Assembly (NCBI GenBank): GCA_017503105.1
Contig: JAFVTS010000028.1
Span: 124,001-188,000 of the forward strand
Length of the DNA stretch: 64,000 nt
Direction: 5' to 3'
From: Clostridia bacterium
GTDB taxonomy: Bacteria; Bacillota; Clostridia; Oscillospirales; CAG-272
In this document: one piece after another, positions 8,657 through 17,975 of the stretch
Layout of the letters: each line of letters begins with the position of its first letter
Position numbering within the stretch: the first letter of the stretch is position 1
Translations under genes and position numbers: made by a program
Notes under the pieces: generated by a model
Databases searched by the model: none
Seen by the model: only the letters and a program-made list of their open reading frames with translations
What the model was told of the DNA's origin: nothing

Positions 8657-10708
8657 ATGATCATCGAAATTTCCGAGGGCAAGCTCCACGCGGACTTTGA
8701 GGTAGGAGATGACGGACTCGTCTATCTTTTAAACCTTTCAAATCACGGACGCGCGGAGAGAAAAACACGCCGCTCACACAGAATAGTTAACGTGCACGTT
8801 TCGGGAGAAAATCCTCCCGATCACTATTCCGCAAAACACACGGGCTCATCAAGAGAGGCAACGCTTAAATACGTCACTCACCGCCTCTTTGATACCAAAA
8901 AAGGCAAGAAGCTTGAGTTTGATCTTGCCGATGAAACGATGGCGCTCACGGCGCATTACGAGTTTTACAGGGGAACCTCGTCCGTGCGCTCTTGGTGCAC
9001 GGTCAAAAATACCGGCGATAACACGCTCGGTCTTGAATACGTATCAAGCCTTGCATACGCGGGATTTGACGAGGGACGGCTCTCGCCAAACGACAAGATA
9101 AACGTCTATATCCCCTACAACTCCTGGTGCCGCGAGGTCAATTGGCAGAAGCGCACCTTGACCGAGGCGGGGCTTTTCTATGCTGACAGACAGAGCTTTG
9201 GCAGGATAAATCTCTTTAACACGGGATTCCACTCAACTAAGGAATATCTTCCGATGGGCGCTGTCGAAAACACCGAAACGGAATGCGTGCATCTCTGGCA
9301 GATAGAGAGCTGTGGCTCGTGGCAGTGGGAGATAGCGGAGAGCTCGGAGAACGTACTTTATTTTAAGCTGAGCGGTCCTTGCGAGCAAGAGAATTTCTGG
9401 TACAAGGAATTGAAGAGCGGCGAGAGCTTCGAGAGCATCAAGGCAGCCCTCAGTATCGGCAAGGATTTCGGCGACGCTCTCGCATCTATGACCGAATACC
9501 GCCGCGCTATTTTCGTGAATAACAAGGAAAACTCTGCCCTTCCCGTAATTTTCAACGACTATCTTCACTGCCTTTGGGCAGACCCGACCGAGGAAAAGGA
9601 ATTTGCCGTCATCGACCTTGCGGCAAAAACCGGTGCGGAATACTATATGCTTGACGGCGGCTGGTACGGTGACGGGCAGTGGTGGGACACGGTTGGAGAG
9701 TGGCTTCCGTCCAAAAATCGTTTCCCGCGCGGAATTAAGGTCGTGCTTGATTACGCTCGCTCGAAGGGTATGATTCCCGGAATCTGGCTTGAATTTGAGA
9801 GCATCGGCGTCAACAGTCCCGCCGCGAAGCGGCTCCCGGACGAGTGCTTCATTATGCGCCACGGCAAGCGCGCCGTTGACAGAGGCAGATATATTCTTGA
9901 CTTCAGAAACGAGCAGGCGCGAGCACACTGCACCGAGGCCGTGAGCAGAGTTATAGAAGAGTACGGCGCAGCTTACATAAAGAACGATTACAACGTTGAG
10001 TGCGGAATAGGCACCGATCTTGACTCGGACAGCTTTGGCGACGGTCTTCTTGAGCACAACCGCGCCTTTCTCAAGTGGTACGACGAGATAAGAGAAAAAT
10101 TCCCTCACGTTATATTTGAGAACTGCGCCAGCGGCGGACTCCGTATGGACTACGCGACCCTTGAAAAGCAGCACGTACAATCTATGTCCGACCAAGAGGA
10201 TTACCGCATCACCGCGCGCATTTCCGCCGCGGCATCTACCGCCGTGCTCCCCGAGCAGGCGGCAATATGGGCAACGCCGATAGAAGCTCTCGGAGAGAAC
10301 GCGTCCGCTATGACTATGACGAGCTCGCTTCTTCAGCGCATACACCTCTCGGGAGATATTATGAATTGGTCGGATAAGACTATGGATCTTGTAAAAGAGG
10401 CTGTTAGCGTTTACAAGTCCATCCGCGCGGATATTCCGCACGGTATTCCCTACTATCCGCTCGGTACCATTCCCTCATATACCGACAAGTGGCTCGTTTC
10501 GGCTTACAAGTATACCTCGTGCAGGAGAATGACCGTCTGCCGACTTGATTCAGAGGAAGCTTCCGTAAATATTCCCGCAGATTTTGACTTCTCGGAAGCC
10601 AAGGTCCTTTACCCCTCGAATAACAAGTGCACTATTGAGAAAACGGACGGCGCCATCACCGTTACTCTCCCCGAAAAGTATACGTCCGTTTTAATTGAGC
10701 TTCTATAA
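8657..10708 (+). CDS. GH36-family alpha-galactosidase
   Basis: Retaining alpha-galactosidase-type glycosidase, 683 residues. The N-terminal beta-supersandwich (about 1-290) is followed by a TIM barrel with YYMLDGGWYGDGQWWD, GWLPSKNRFPRGIK-like region, GIWLEFESIG and the nucleophile block AAYIKNDYN (Asp near 444). ENCASGGLRMDY and SMSDQED (acid/base Asp near 512) complete the GH36 signature. A C-terminal beta-domain ends the protein. No signal peptide is seen, so it probably acts on galactosides taken up into the cytoplasm. No transporter gene lies nearby. It has its own promoter and terminator. Confidence 0.93.
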   Translation: MIIEISEGKLHADFEVGDDGLVYLLNLSNHGRAERKTRRSHRIVNVHVSGENPPDHYSAKHTGSSREATLKYVTHRLFDTKKGKKLEFDLADETMALTAHYEFYRGTSSVRSWCTVKNTGDNTLGLEYVSSLAYAGFDEGRLSPNDKINVYIPYNSWCREVNWQKRTLTEAGLFYADRQSFGRINLFNTGFHSTKEYLPMGAVENTETECVHLWQIESCGSWQWEIAESSENVLYFKLSGPCEQENFWYKELKSGESFESIKAALSIGKDFGDALASMTEYRRAIFVNNKENSALPVIFNDYLHCLWADPTEEKEFAVIDLAAKTGAEYYMLDGGWYGDGQWWDTVGEWLPSKNRFPRGIKVVLDYARSKGMIPGIWLEFESIGVNSPAAKRLPDECFIMRHGKRAVDRGRYILDFRNEQARAHCTEAVSRVIEEYGAAYIKNDYNVECGIGTDLDSDSFGDGLLEHNRAFLKWYDEIREKFPHVIFENCASGGLRMDYATLEKQHVQSMSDQEDYRITARISAAASTAVLPEQAAIWATPIEALGENASAMTMTSSLLQRIHLSGDIMNWSDKTMDLVKEAVSVYKSIRADIPHGIPYYPLGTIPSYTDKWLVSAYKYTSCRRMTVCRLDSEEASVNIPADFDFSEAKVLYPSNNKCTIEKTDGAITVTLPEKYTSVLIELL

Positions 10709-10723
10709 AACAAATTGCAAACG

Positions 10724-10769
10724 AAAAGAGAGCACAGATCGGTAGATCCGAACTGTCCTCTCTTTTTTT
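10724..10769. terminator. Bidirectional terminator between GH36 and dapA
   Basis: AAAAGAGAG (from 10724) pairs with CTCTCTTTT near 10758-10766, with an inner CACAG/CTGTC element. An A-run on the left and a T-run on the right let it serve both convergent genes. Confidence 0.85.
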
Positions 10770-10805
10770 CTATCAGTATAAAGTGATATTCTTTGCCGAC
10801 GCAAA

Positions 10806-11696
10806 TTAAGCGAGAGTTTTTTCGTAATCTTCAAGCGCCCTCACGAGCTTTTCGCGCGTAGAGAAGCTCGGCGGTGTCAGAGGAAGACGCAATTCTTCCT
10901 TGCAAAGCCCGTGCCTTTGCATAGCGAATTTTACAACGCTCGGATTGGTTTCTTCGAACAGAGCCGCTATAAGAGGATTCATATCGCACTGTTTTTTGAG
11001 CGCCGCCCCGTCGTTTCCGCTCCTCGACAGCTCAAACACCTCTTTACATTCGCGCGGATAAAGATTCGACAGGACGGATATAGCTCCGACACCGCCCGAA
11101 GAATAAAAATGATAGTTTGCGTAATCGTTTCCCGAATAAAGCGGAAGCTCCTCCGACAGAGCGCACAGATCCGAAAGGCGCTTTAACGAGTCAGAGGATT
11201 CTTTCAGGCCTGCTATGTTTTCGTGCTTTGAAAGCTTTAAAAGCGAGGATATACTTATATTAACGCAGGTACGGGTCGGGACGTTGTAAATTACCGTGGG
11301 TATTTCCGCCGCCTCGGCAACGGTTAAAAAGTGCTTTACTATCCCCTCCTCCGTTCCCTTGTTATAATACGGAGTGACGGAAAGAGCTCCGTCGGCGCCA
11401 AGTCTCTTCGCAAGCTTTGTATAAAAGACGGCGCGGGATGTGTCGCACGAGCCTGTTCCGAGTATAAATTTAACACGCCCCCCTACCTTCTCTGCAGAAA
11501 AAGAATAAAGCGACTCCCTCTCAGAGTCGGAAAGCGTAGCCGCCTCGCCCGTTGTTCCTCCAACTATAATGGCGTCTATGCCCGATGAGATCTGCATATC
11601 GATTATCTTTGAGAGGGCGACATAATCTATCTCGCCGTCCGAAAACGGAGTTACTATCGCGGTTCCGACACCCTCGAAGCATACGTTCTTTTTCAT
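10806..11696 (-). CDS. dapA: 4-hydroxy-tetrahydrodipicolinate synthase
   Basis: Condenses pyruvate with aspartate semialdehyde, the first committed step to diaminopimelate and lysine. The 296-residue TIM-barrel protein shows GGTTGEAATLSDSER (about 46-60), TPYYNKGTEEGI (about 108-119), VIYNVPTRT with the catalytic Tyr near 137 and AGLKESSDS with the Schiff-base Lys at 165. I start at the ATG at 11696 (MKKNVCFEG). A longer frame reaches an ATG at 11753, but that base coincides with the predicted transcription start, so the longer form is unlikely. The gene diverges from queA and shares its promoter region. Confidence 0.93.
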   Translation of the reverse strand: MKKNVCFEGVGTAIVTPFSDGEIDYVALSKIIDMQISSGIDAIIVGGTTGEAATLSDSERESLYSFSAEKVGGRVKFILGTGSCDTSRAVFYTKLAKRLGADGALSVTPYYNKGTEEGIVKHFLTVAEAAEIPTVIYNVPTRTCVNISISSLLKLSKHENIAGLKESSDSLKRLSDLCALSEELPLYSGNDYANYHFYSSGGVGAISVLSNLYPRECKEVFELSRSGNDGAALKKQCDMNPLIAALFEETNPSVVKFAMQRHGLCKEELRLPLTPPSFSTREKLVRALEDYEKTLA

Positions 11697-11716
11697 ATCT
11701 TTATACGAGTGCCCCC

Positions 11717-11745
11717 TTGAAAAATACAATAAATTAGTGTATAAT
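11717..11745 (+). promoter_or_regulatory. queA promoter
   Basis: TTGAAA (11717-11722), a 17-base spacer and TATAAT (11740-11745), giving a start near 11752. It lies between dapA and its own promoter, so it faces the dapA promoter. Confidence 0.75.
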
Positions 11746-11759
11746 ATATACACGTTATT

Positions 11760-11788
11760 ATTTTATGCGCGCGGGTGTTTTTTGTCAA
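11760..11788 (-). promoter_or_regulatory. dapA promoter
   Basis: On the minus strand TTGACA (11788-11783), a 17-base spacer and TAAAAT (11765-11760), giving a start near 11753. It lies inside the untranslated leader of queA. Confidence 0.78.
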
Positions 11789-11811
11789 CGCGGCACGGAG
11801 GAATTATATAA

Positions 11812-12894
11812 ATGCAAAAATTAAGCGATATAATAGTTAACGAAAGGCCAAAGACAGATCTTTCGACGCACGATTTTTATTACGATCTGCCCGAGGAGCT
11901 TATAGCGCAAAGTCCCTCTCCCGAGCGCGACGGCTGCCGCCTTATGGTCCTTGACAGAGAGAAAAAGAGCGTCGAGCATAAAATATTTTCCGATATAATA
12001 GATTACCTGAATCCCGAGGATATACTCGTTGTAAACTCATCGAAGGTCATTCCCGCAAGACTGCTCGGCGTCAGCGAGAAAACGGGCTCACCGATGGAGC
12101 TTTTGCTCCTCCGCGCAGGCGACGGCGGCGAATGGGAAACGCTCGTGCGCCCCGGTAAAAGGGCAAAGATAGGCGCAAGATTCAACTTTTCAGATCTCCT
12201 TTTCGCCGAGGTCACGGACATTCTGGAGGGCGGAAACAGACGAGTTAAGTTTGAATACGGCAAGGAGCGCTTTGCCACCGTTTACGAGGTGCTTGACGCG
12301 GTCGGCAATATGCCCCTGCCCCCTTACATTACGAAAAAGCTTGAAAACAAGAGCGACTATCAGACCGTATACGCGAAGGAAGAGGGCTCGGCGGCGGCTC
12401 CTACGGCCGGCTTGCATTTCACGGATACGCTTATCGAGAAGATCAAGAAAAAAGGCGTCGGCTACGCGGAGCTTACCTTGCACGTGGGGCTCGGCACGTT
12501 CAGACCCGTTAAGGTCGAGAAGATCGAAGAGCACCTTATGCACGGAGAATATTTCCACATAGACGACGCAACAGCAGAAGAGATAAACAGAAGGCGCGCA
12601 AACGGCGGCAGAGTTATCGCAGTCGGAACGACCTCGTGCCGTGTGCTTGAGAGCGTTACGGACGAGGACGGCACGGTCCACGCCGTAAGCGGAGAGACGG
12701 GAATATTTATCTACCCCGGTTACAAATTCCGCGCGGTGGACGCGCTCATCACGAATTTCCATCTTCCCGAGAGCACTCTTATAATGCTCGTCAGCGCACT
12801 TGCGGGCAAGGACTTCGTTATGGGCGCTTACAAAGAAGCGGTCGAGGAAAGGTACAGATTCTTCTCCTTTGGCGACGCGATGTTTATCGTATAA
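11812..12894 (+). CDS. queA: S-adenosylmethionine:tRNA ribosyltransferase-isomerase
   Basis: Transfers and isomerizes the ribosyl group of SAM onto 7-aminomethyl-7-deazaguanine in tRNA, making epoxyqueuosine at the wobble position. The 360-residue protein contains [41 protein letters not shown], the [10 protein letters not shown] block and a C-terminal [21 protein letters not shown] at 11797-11802 places the start at ATG 11812, leaving about 18 residues before the conserved core, somewhat longer than usual. No other queuosine gene is visible in the window. Confidence 0.95.
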   Translation: MQKLSDIIVNERPKTDLSTHDFYYDLPEELIAQSPSPERDGCRLMVLDREKKSVEHKIFSDIIDYLNPEDILVVNSSKVIPARLLGVSEKTGSPMELLLLRAGDGGEWETLVRPGKRAKIGARFNFSDLLFAEVTDILEGGNRRVKFEYGKERFATVYEVLDAVGNMPLPPYITKKLENKSDYQTVYAKEEGSAAAPTAGLHFTDTLIEKIKKKGVGYAELTLHVGLGTFRPVKVEKIEEHLMHGEYFHIDDATAEEINRRRANGGRVIAVGTTSCRVLESVTDEDGTVHAVSGETGIFIYPGYKFRAVDALITNFHLPESTLIMLVSALAGKDFVMGAYKEAVEERYRFFSFGDAMFIV

Positions 12895-12973
12895 ATTGCC
12901 GTATACTTAGTTGTCGGGTGGCTCAAATCCTCGAGCGTAGATAACACGAAAATCAGAAAGAGAGAATAATAAT

Positions 12974-14062
12974 ATGCAGATCATAAAAAACACGGAAGGT
13001 ACCGTTTTTGACGGTTGCGATTTTGTCGTTAAGACTTCGGAAAACAGGAAAATAAGGCTCTTGCAGATCACCGATATGCAGGTCATCGACAGCACGCAAA
13101 GAAGGACCCCCGACAGACTCCGAGCGGACGAGATAAAGGCTTGGCTACCCGAGAATTTCGACGCACTTTTCGGAAATCACGTCCGCGCCCTCGTTGCCGA
13201 AACACACCCCGATCTTATATTTATCACGGGTGACATTACGTACGGCTCATTTGACGACTCGGGAAGCACTTTCAGGAAAATATGCGAGCTGATGGACTCT
13301 TTTTCCATTCCTTGGGCACCCGTGTTCGGAAATCACGACAACGAGTCTAAGATGGGTGTTAAGTGGCAATGCGAGCTTTTTGAAAAATGCAAATACTGTC
13401 TTTTTAAGCGCGGCAGCGTTTCGGGAAACGGAAATTACACCGTCGGCGTTGCTGTAAACGATAAGCTTGTAAGGGTTTTACATATGCTTGATTCAAACGG
13501 CTGTAAAAACTCGTCTGACCCCGAGGTCGTAAAAGAAAAAGGTATATACCCCGACCAGCTCGAGCTCGTGCGCTCAAATACGGGAAGAATAGAAGCGGCT
13601 CAGGGGTGCCCCGTGCCCGCATTCGCCGCGTTTCATATTCCCACCGCGAGCTTCATAGAAGCAGAGATAAAAAAGGGATATTCCAAGGACGGAAGCACGA
13701 GCTATACCATAGGGGTTGACACCGAAGCGAAAGACCGTGATTTCGGATGTAAGGACGAGGACATCACGAAATACGCCATTGAGAGCGACGACAGCTTTAC
13801 GTCGCTTCTCCGCGAATGCCACGTAAACGGAGTTTTTGCGGGGCATCTTCATAAAACGAATACCTGTATAGAATACGGCGGTATCAGGTGGGTATTCGGT
13901 CTTAAAACGGGTCAGTACGACTATCATAACATAGGTCAAACGGGTGGAACGCTTATAACGCTTGAGGACGGGGATTTTGAAGTTTGTCACGTCCCCTCGC
14001 TCGTCGTTCACGGAAGATATCCGCGACTTGCTAATATGTTTAAAGAGCTTTTTGCGGAATGA
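12974..14062 (+). CDS. Calcineurin-like metallophosphoesterase
   Basis: A 362-residue dimetal phosphoesterase with the motif order LQITDMQ (33-37, Met in place of the usual His after Asp), FITGDITYG (84-91), VFGNHDNES (117-125), AAFHIPTAS and a C-terminal FAGHLHKTN. The layout matches the Dcr2/purple-acid-phosphatase-like branch common in Clostridia. The natural substrate is unknown. No signal peptide is present. The 79-base gap after queA holds no clear promoter or terminator; AGAAAGAGAGAATAATA precedes the ATG. The rlmA gene follows 22 bases later. Confidence 0.85.
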   Translation: MQIIKNTEGTVFDGCDFVVKTSENRKIRLLQITDMQVIDSTQRRTPDRLRADEIKAWLPENFDALFGNHVRALVAETHPDLIFITGDITYGSFDDSGSTFRKICELMDSFSIPWAPVFGNHDNESKMGVKWQCELFEKCKYCLFKRGSVSGNGNYTVGVAVNDKLVRVLHMLDSNGCKNSSDPEVVKEKGIYPDQLELVRSNTGRIEAAQGCPVPAFAAFHIPTASFIEAEIKKGYSKDGSTSYTIGVDTEAKDRDFGCKDEDITKYAIESDDSFTSLLRECHVNGVFAGHLHKTNTCIEYGGIRWVFGLKTGQYDYHNIGQTGGTLITLEDGDFEVCHVPSLVVHGRYPRLANMFKELFAE

Positions 14063-14084
14063 CCGAATAAGGAGCACGGAATAT

Positions 14085-14903
14085 ATGCTTTTTTCTTGTC
14101 CTAAATGCCTCGGTGAGTTGATTCGCTCAGGCTCGTCATACGTTTGTCCGAGCGCTCACAGCTACGACACGGCGCGCTCAGGATACGTAAATCTTCTGCC
14201 CCCCTCGGGCGCTTCGGTACACGGCGATAACCGTGAGATGGTGGCGGCAAGGCGTGATTTTCTTAACACGGGTCACTACCTTCCGCTTGCAAATCGCATA
14301 TCCGAGCTTGCGGTAAAGCATATACGAAAAGGCGCGCGAGTTATAGACGTCGGCTGCGGCGAGGGGTATTACACGGAGATAATAGAAAAAGCGCTGTCCG
14401 ATAGCGGAAAAGATGCGCGCTTTGCCGCCTTTGATATTTCGAAGGATGCGGTAAGGCTTGCCGCAGGACGCTGTAAAAACGTCACGTTTGCCGTGGCGAG
14501 CGCGTATCACGTTCCCGCGTCCGACGGCTCGTTTGACGCGGCGATAAATATGTTCTCACCGCTTGCGCCCGAAGAAATGCGCAGAATTCTTAACACGGGT
14601 GCCACCTTCATCATAGCTTTTCCCGCCGAGGAGCACCTTTTCGGACTTAAAGCGGCGATATACGACACCCCCTACAAGAACGCGCCTCTTCCGACGGAGC
14701 TTTCGGGCTTTCGTCTTCTTGAGTGCGAAAGGGTGAGATACGAAATGGAGCTTTCGACGAAGGAAGAAATACGAGCGCTCTTTATGATGACGCCCTACGC
14801 TTACAGAACGAGCGCCGTCGGGCGTGAGCGCGTGCTTGGGCTTGAGAGCCTCTCGACGGAGGCGGACTTTTACATTTGCGTTTACGAAAAGGTCGGTGAA
14901 TAA
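14085..14903 (+). CDS. 23S rRNA (guanine-N1)-methyltransferase RlmA family
   Basis: SAM-dependent methyltransferase that by family modifies a guanine in hairpin 35 of 23S rRNA. The 272-residue protein starts with a zinc-binding module, FSCPKCLGELI then YVCPSAHSYDTA, followed by the tell-tale SGYVNLLPP and the Rossmann core RVIDVGCGEGYYTEI (SAM loop), AAFDISKDAV and AINMFSPLAPEEM. The start is ATG 14085, after AAGGAGCACGGAATAT; upstream in-frame codons overlap the metallophosphoesterase. RlmA subtype (I or II) cannot be decided by eye. It is in operon with ruvX, whose ATG follows the stop by one base. Confidence 0.88.
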   Translation: MLFSCPKCLGELIRSGSSYVCPSAHSYDTARSGYVNLLPPSGASVHGDNREMVAARRDFLNTGHYLPLANRISELAVKHIRKGARVIDVGCGEGYYTEIIEKALSDSGKDARFAAFDISKDAVRLAAGRCKNVTFAVASAYHVPASDGSFDAAINMFSPLAPEEMRRILNTGATFIIAFPAEEHLFGLKAAIYDTPYKNAPLPTELSGFRLLECERVRYEMELSTKEEIRALFMMTPYAYRTSAVGRERVLGLESLSTEADFYICVYEKVGE

Positions 14904-14904
14904 T

Positions 14905-15342
14905 ATGGATCTGAAACACGGAAAATATCTTGGAGTCGATTACGGCGACAAGCGCACGGGCATTGCGGAGTGCGATATTTCGGGACTTCTCGCAAGTGCC
15001 GTCGGCACCTTCAGTGAGGGCGGAATGCGAAAGACCGCCGAGCGCGTAGTTAAGGAAGCGAAGGAGCGCGGGTGCGTTAAAATCGTAATAGGAATGCCGA
15101 GAAATATGGACGGCTCGTTCGGCGAGAGAACACAGGTCGTCCGCGCTTTTGCGGATATTCTCGCAGAGCTGACGGATATTCCTATTGATTTTTACGATGA
15201 GCGAATGACTACTATGGCAGCCTACCGTTTTCTTGACGCATCGGGAACGTACGGCAAAAAGAGAAAAGACGCGATAGACGCCCTCTCCGCGGAGCTTATA
15301 CTTCAGAATTACATAGATAAGGAGCGAAACGCCTCAAAATGA
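14905..15342 (+). CDS. ruvX: RuvX/YqgF putative Holliday junction resolvase-like nuclease
   Basis: A 145-residue RNase H-fold protein of the YqgF family, linked to 16S rRNA 5'-end maturation or recombination. Marks are YLGVDYGDKRTGIAECD (catalytic Asp near residue 10), VIGMPRNMDGSFGER, DERMTTMAA and the C-terminal KKRKDAIDALSAELIL with the acidic Asp. The ATG at 14905 begins one base after the rlmA stop, and the 3' end overlaps pncB by four bases (ATGA). Confidence 0.92.
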   Translation: MDLKHGKYLGVDYGDKRTGIAECDISGLLASAVGTFSEGGMRKTAERVVKEAKERGCVKIVIGMPRNMDGSFGERTQVVRAFADILAELTDIPIDFYDERMTTMAAYRFLDASGTYGKKRKDAIDALSAELILQNYIDKERNASK

Positions 15343-16766
15343 ACAAGACCTTACTTTGCGATTTTTACGAATTGACTATGGCAAACGGCTATTTTGAGCT
15401 TGGGAAGGCCAATGAGATAGCTTACTTCGACCTCTTTTTCAGAAGAGTACCCGACGGCGGCGGCTTTGCTATCGCGGCAGGACTTGAGCAGATCATAGAT
15501 TATATAAAGAACCTTAAATTCACCGACGGGGACATAGACTTTCTTCGCTCAAAAGGACTTTTCTCCGAAGAATTCCTCGAATATCTCCGTCACTTCCGAT
15601 TTTCGGGTGACATATACGCCGTTCCCGAAGGGACGCCCGTATTCCCGGGAGAGCCGATACTTACGGTAAAGGCGCCCGCGATAGAGGCACAGTTTATAGA
15701 AACGTTTCTCCTTCTCTCGATAAACCATCAATCGCTTATAGCAACGAAGGCGAACAGAATAGTAAGAGCTGCCGACGGACGCGCGGTTGCAGAGTTTGGC
15801 TCACGGCGCGCGCAGGGTGCCGACGGCGCCGTGCTCGGTGCGAGAGCGGCTTACATCGGAGGCTGCTCTGCCACGGCGTGTACCATTTCGGACAGAGAAT
15901 ACGCAGTCCCCACGACGGGCACTATGGCGCACTCCTGGGTGCAGATGTTTGACACGGAATACGAGGCTTTCGTTTCGTACTGTAAGCTCTACCCAGAGAA
16001 CGTGACGCTTCTCGTTGACACCTACGACGTACTCGGAAGCGGCGTGCCGAACGCCATTCGCGCGTTTAAGGAAGTGCTTTTGCCGAAAGGGATAACAAAG
16101 TGCGCTATAAGACTTGACTCGGGCGACATTACTTACCTTTCCAAAAAAGCAAGGCGTATGCTCGACGATGCGGGGCTTTACGACTGCAGAATAGTAGCGT
16201 CGAACTCGCTTGACGAGAATATAATAAGAGATATCATACTTCAAGGCGCGAAGATAGACAGCTTCGGAGTTGGAGAAAGGCTTATCACGTCTAAATCCAC
16301 ACCCGTGTTCGGCGGTGTTTACAAGCTCGTTGCCAAGGAGCAAAACGGGGAGATAGTGCCAAAGATAAAGATCTCGGAAAACGCCGAGAAAATAACGACA
16401 CCGCACTTCAAGAGCCTTTACCGCATCTACGATAAGGAAACGGGCAAGGCTATGGCGGACCTCCTTACGGTTCACGACGAGGAGCTCACAGAGGGCGAGC
16501 CGCTTGAGATTTTCGACCCCATTGAAACGTGGAAGAAAAAGACCTTTACCGATTACACCTTAAGAAAGCTCCACATCCCCGTGTTTGTAGACGGCGAGTG
16601 CGTTTACCGCTCCCCTGCCCTTTCGGAAATAAGAGACTATTGCCTCTTGGAGGTTGACGGTCTTTGGGACGAGGTGAAGAGATTCGAGAATCCGCATAAA
16701 TATTACGTAGACCTTTCAAAGAAGCTTTGGAGCATAAAGAACTCGCTTCTTATGAATGAGAGATAA
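15339..16766 (+). CDS. pncB: Nicotinate phosphoribosyltransferase
   Basis: Makes nicotinate mononucleotide from nicotinate and PRPP, driven by ATP, for NAD salvage. The 475-residue protein opens with LLCDFYELTMANGYF and has EFGSRRAQGADGAVLGARAA, TGTMAHSWVQMF (His expected to be phosphorylated), LLVDTYDVLGSG, IRLDSGDITYLSKKAR and FGVGERLITSKSTPVFGGVY. The length fits the bacterial type without truncation. It overlaps ruvX by four bases and is followed by thiI after 13 bases. Confidence 0.95.
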   Translation: MNKTLLCDFYELTMANGYFELGKANEIAYFDLFFRRVPDGGGFAIAAGLEQIIDYIKNLKFTDGDIDFLRSKGLFSEEFLEYLRHFRFSGDIYAVPEGTPVFPGEPILTVKAPAIEAQFIETFLLLSINHQSLIATKANRIVRAADGRAVAEFGSRRAQGADGAVLGARAAYIGGCSATACTISDREYAVPTTGTMAHSWVQMFDTEYEAFVSYCKLYPENVTLLVDTYDVLGSGVPNAIRAFKEVLLPKGITKCAIRLDSGDITYLSKKARRMLDDAGLYDCRIVASNSLDENIIRDIILQGAKIDSFGVGERLITSKSTPVFGGVYKLVAKEQNGEIVPKIKISENAEKITTPHFKSLYRIYDKETGKAMADLLTVHDEELTEGEPLEIFDPIETWKKKTFTDYTLRKLHIPVFVDGECVYRSPALSEIRDYCLLEVDGLWDEVKRFENPHKYYVDLSKKLWSIKNSLLMNER

Positions 16767-16779
16767 AAGAGGACTTGAT

Positions 16780-17973
16780 ATGACGATAAACGAGGTTATA
16801 CTTTGCAAATACGGCGAGGTGATACTGAAGGGCGCGAACAGAGCGACCTTCGAGGCAGCCCTTATAAAGGAGCTCAGAAGAAGAGCCTCCCACTACGGAC
16901 TTTTTGAAGTGTACGGAAAGCAGAGCACGGTGTTCATCATCCCGAAGAACGACGAATGCGATATGGACGGAATGTACGAGGCGGCAAAGCGCGTTTTCGG
17001 CATCGTAGGAGTCAACCGTGCAGCTGTGTGCGACAAGAATATGGAGAGCATAAAGGCGCTTGCGAGGGAATACCTTCCCTTGAAGCTCCTCGGTAAAAAG
17101 ACCTTCAAGGTGGAGGCGAAGCGCTCGGACAAGCGTTTCCCGCTTAAATCACCCGAAATTTCGGCAGAAATAGGCGGCGTGATACTCTCCACGGTCAAGG
17201 GGATAAGAGTCAACGTCCACTCCCCCGAGGTCACCGTTACCGTCGAGGTGCGTGACGAGCACGCGTATATCAGAGCGGGACAGGAGCCCGGTGCGGGCGG
17301 ACTTCCGCCAAGGTCGGCAGGGCGCGGACTTCTCCTTCTCTCGGGCGGCATCGACTCGCCCGTCGCGGGTCTTATGATGGCAAAGCGCGGAATGGAGATC
17401 GAGGCGCTTCACTTTGAATCCTTCCCATACACGTCGGAGCGCGCTTTGGAGAAGGTGATGGACCTTGCCTCTCTTATGTGCGAATATACGTCCAAGATGT
17501 ACGTGCACACCATTTCCTTAACTCATATTCAAGAAGAGATACGCGACAAATGCACGGAGGATTATTTCACCCTTCTTTTAAGAGTATTTATGATGCGTCT
17601 TTCCGAAAGACTGGCGAAGGAATACAAGTGCTCTGCCCTCGTGACGGGTGAGAGCCTCGGTCAGGTCGCGTCCCAGACTCTCGGTGCTCTCGGAGTAACG
17701 GACGCAGAGGTCAGCATCCCCGTCTTCCGCCCTTGCATCGGACTTGACAAGGAGGAGATAATCACATACGCGCGTCAGTACGGCACGCTTGAGACGTCCA
17801 TCCTTCCCTACGAGGACTGTTGCACGGTATTTACACCGAGGCACCCGAAAACTCAGCCGAAGCCTGAGCTCGTGGCGGCGGAGCTTGCGAAGCTTGACGT
17901 CGACGCTCTTCTCGAAGAGGCTTACGCAACGAAGAAAACGGAGGTTAAGCTAATCTACCCGGAGTATAGATAA
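16780..17973 (+). CDS. thiI: tRNA 4-thiouridine synthase / thiamine thiazole sulfur carrier enzyme
   Basis: Adenylates U8 of tRNA and inserts sulfur to give 4-thiouridine; in many species it also supplies sulfur for the thiazole of thiamine. The 397-residue protein has an N-terminal ferredoxin-like plus THUMP region (about 1-165, opening VILCKYGEVILKGANR), the PP-loop LLSGGIDSPVAGLM (about 186-198), VTGESLGQVASQ and YEDCCTVF with the Cys near 346. There is no C-terminal rhodanese domain, as usual in Firmicutes. The ATG at 16780 follows AAAGAGGACTTGAT; an earlier in-frame start overlaps pncB. It is the last gene before a terminator. Confidence 0.94.
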   Translation: MTINEVILCKYGEVILKGANRATFEAALIKELRRRASHYGLFEVYGKQSTVFIIPKNDECDMDGMYEAAKRVFGIVGVNRAAVCDKNMESIKALAREYLPLKLLGKKTFKVEAKRSDKRFPLKSPEISAEIGGVILSTVKGIRVNVHSPEVTVTVEVRDEHAYIRAGQEPGAGGLPPRSAGRGLLLLSGGIDSPVAGLMMAKRGMEIEALHFESFPYTSERALEKVMDLASLMCEYTSKMYVHTISLTHIQEEIRDKCTEDYFTLLLRVFMMRLSERLAKEYKCSALVTGESLGQVASQTLGALGVTDAEVSIPVFRPCIGLDKEEIITYARQYGTLETSILPYEDCCTVFTPRHPKTQPKPELVAAELAKLDVDALLEEAYATKKTEVKLIYPEYR

Positions 17974-17975
17974 TT

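Noticed and set aside
9233..10441. 402-codon open frame opposite the GH36 gene
   Set aside because: The plus strand carries the conserved catalytic motifs; the antisense frame does not resemble any protein.
12895..12973. GGCTCAAATCC resembles a tRNA T-loop
   Set aside because: No matching T-stem, acceptor stem or anticodon arm is found around it.
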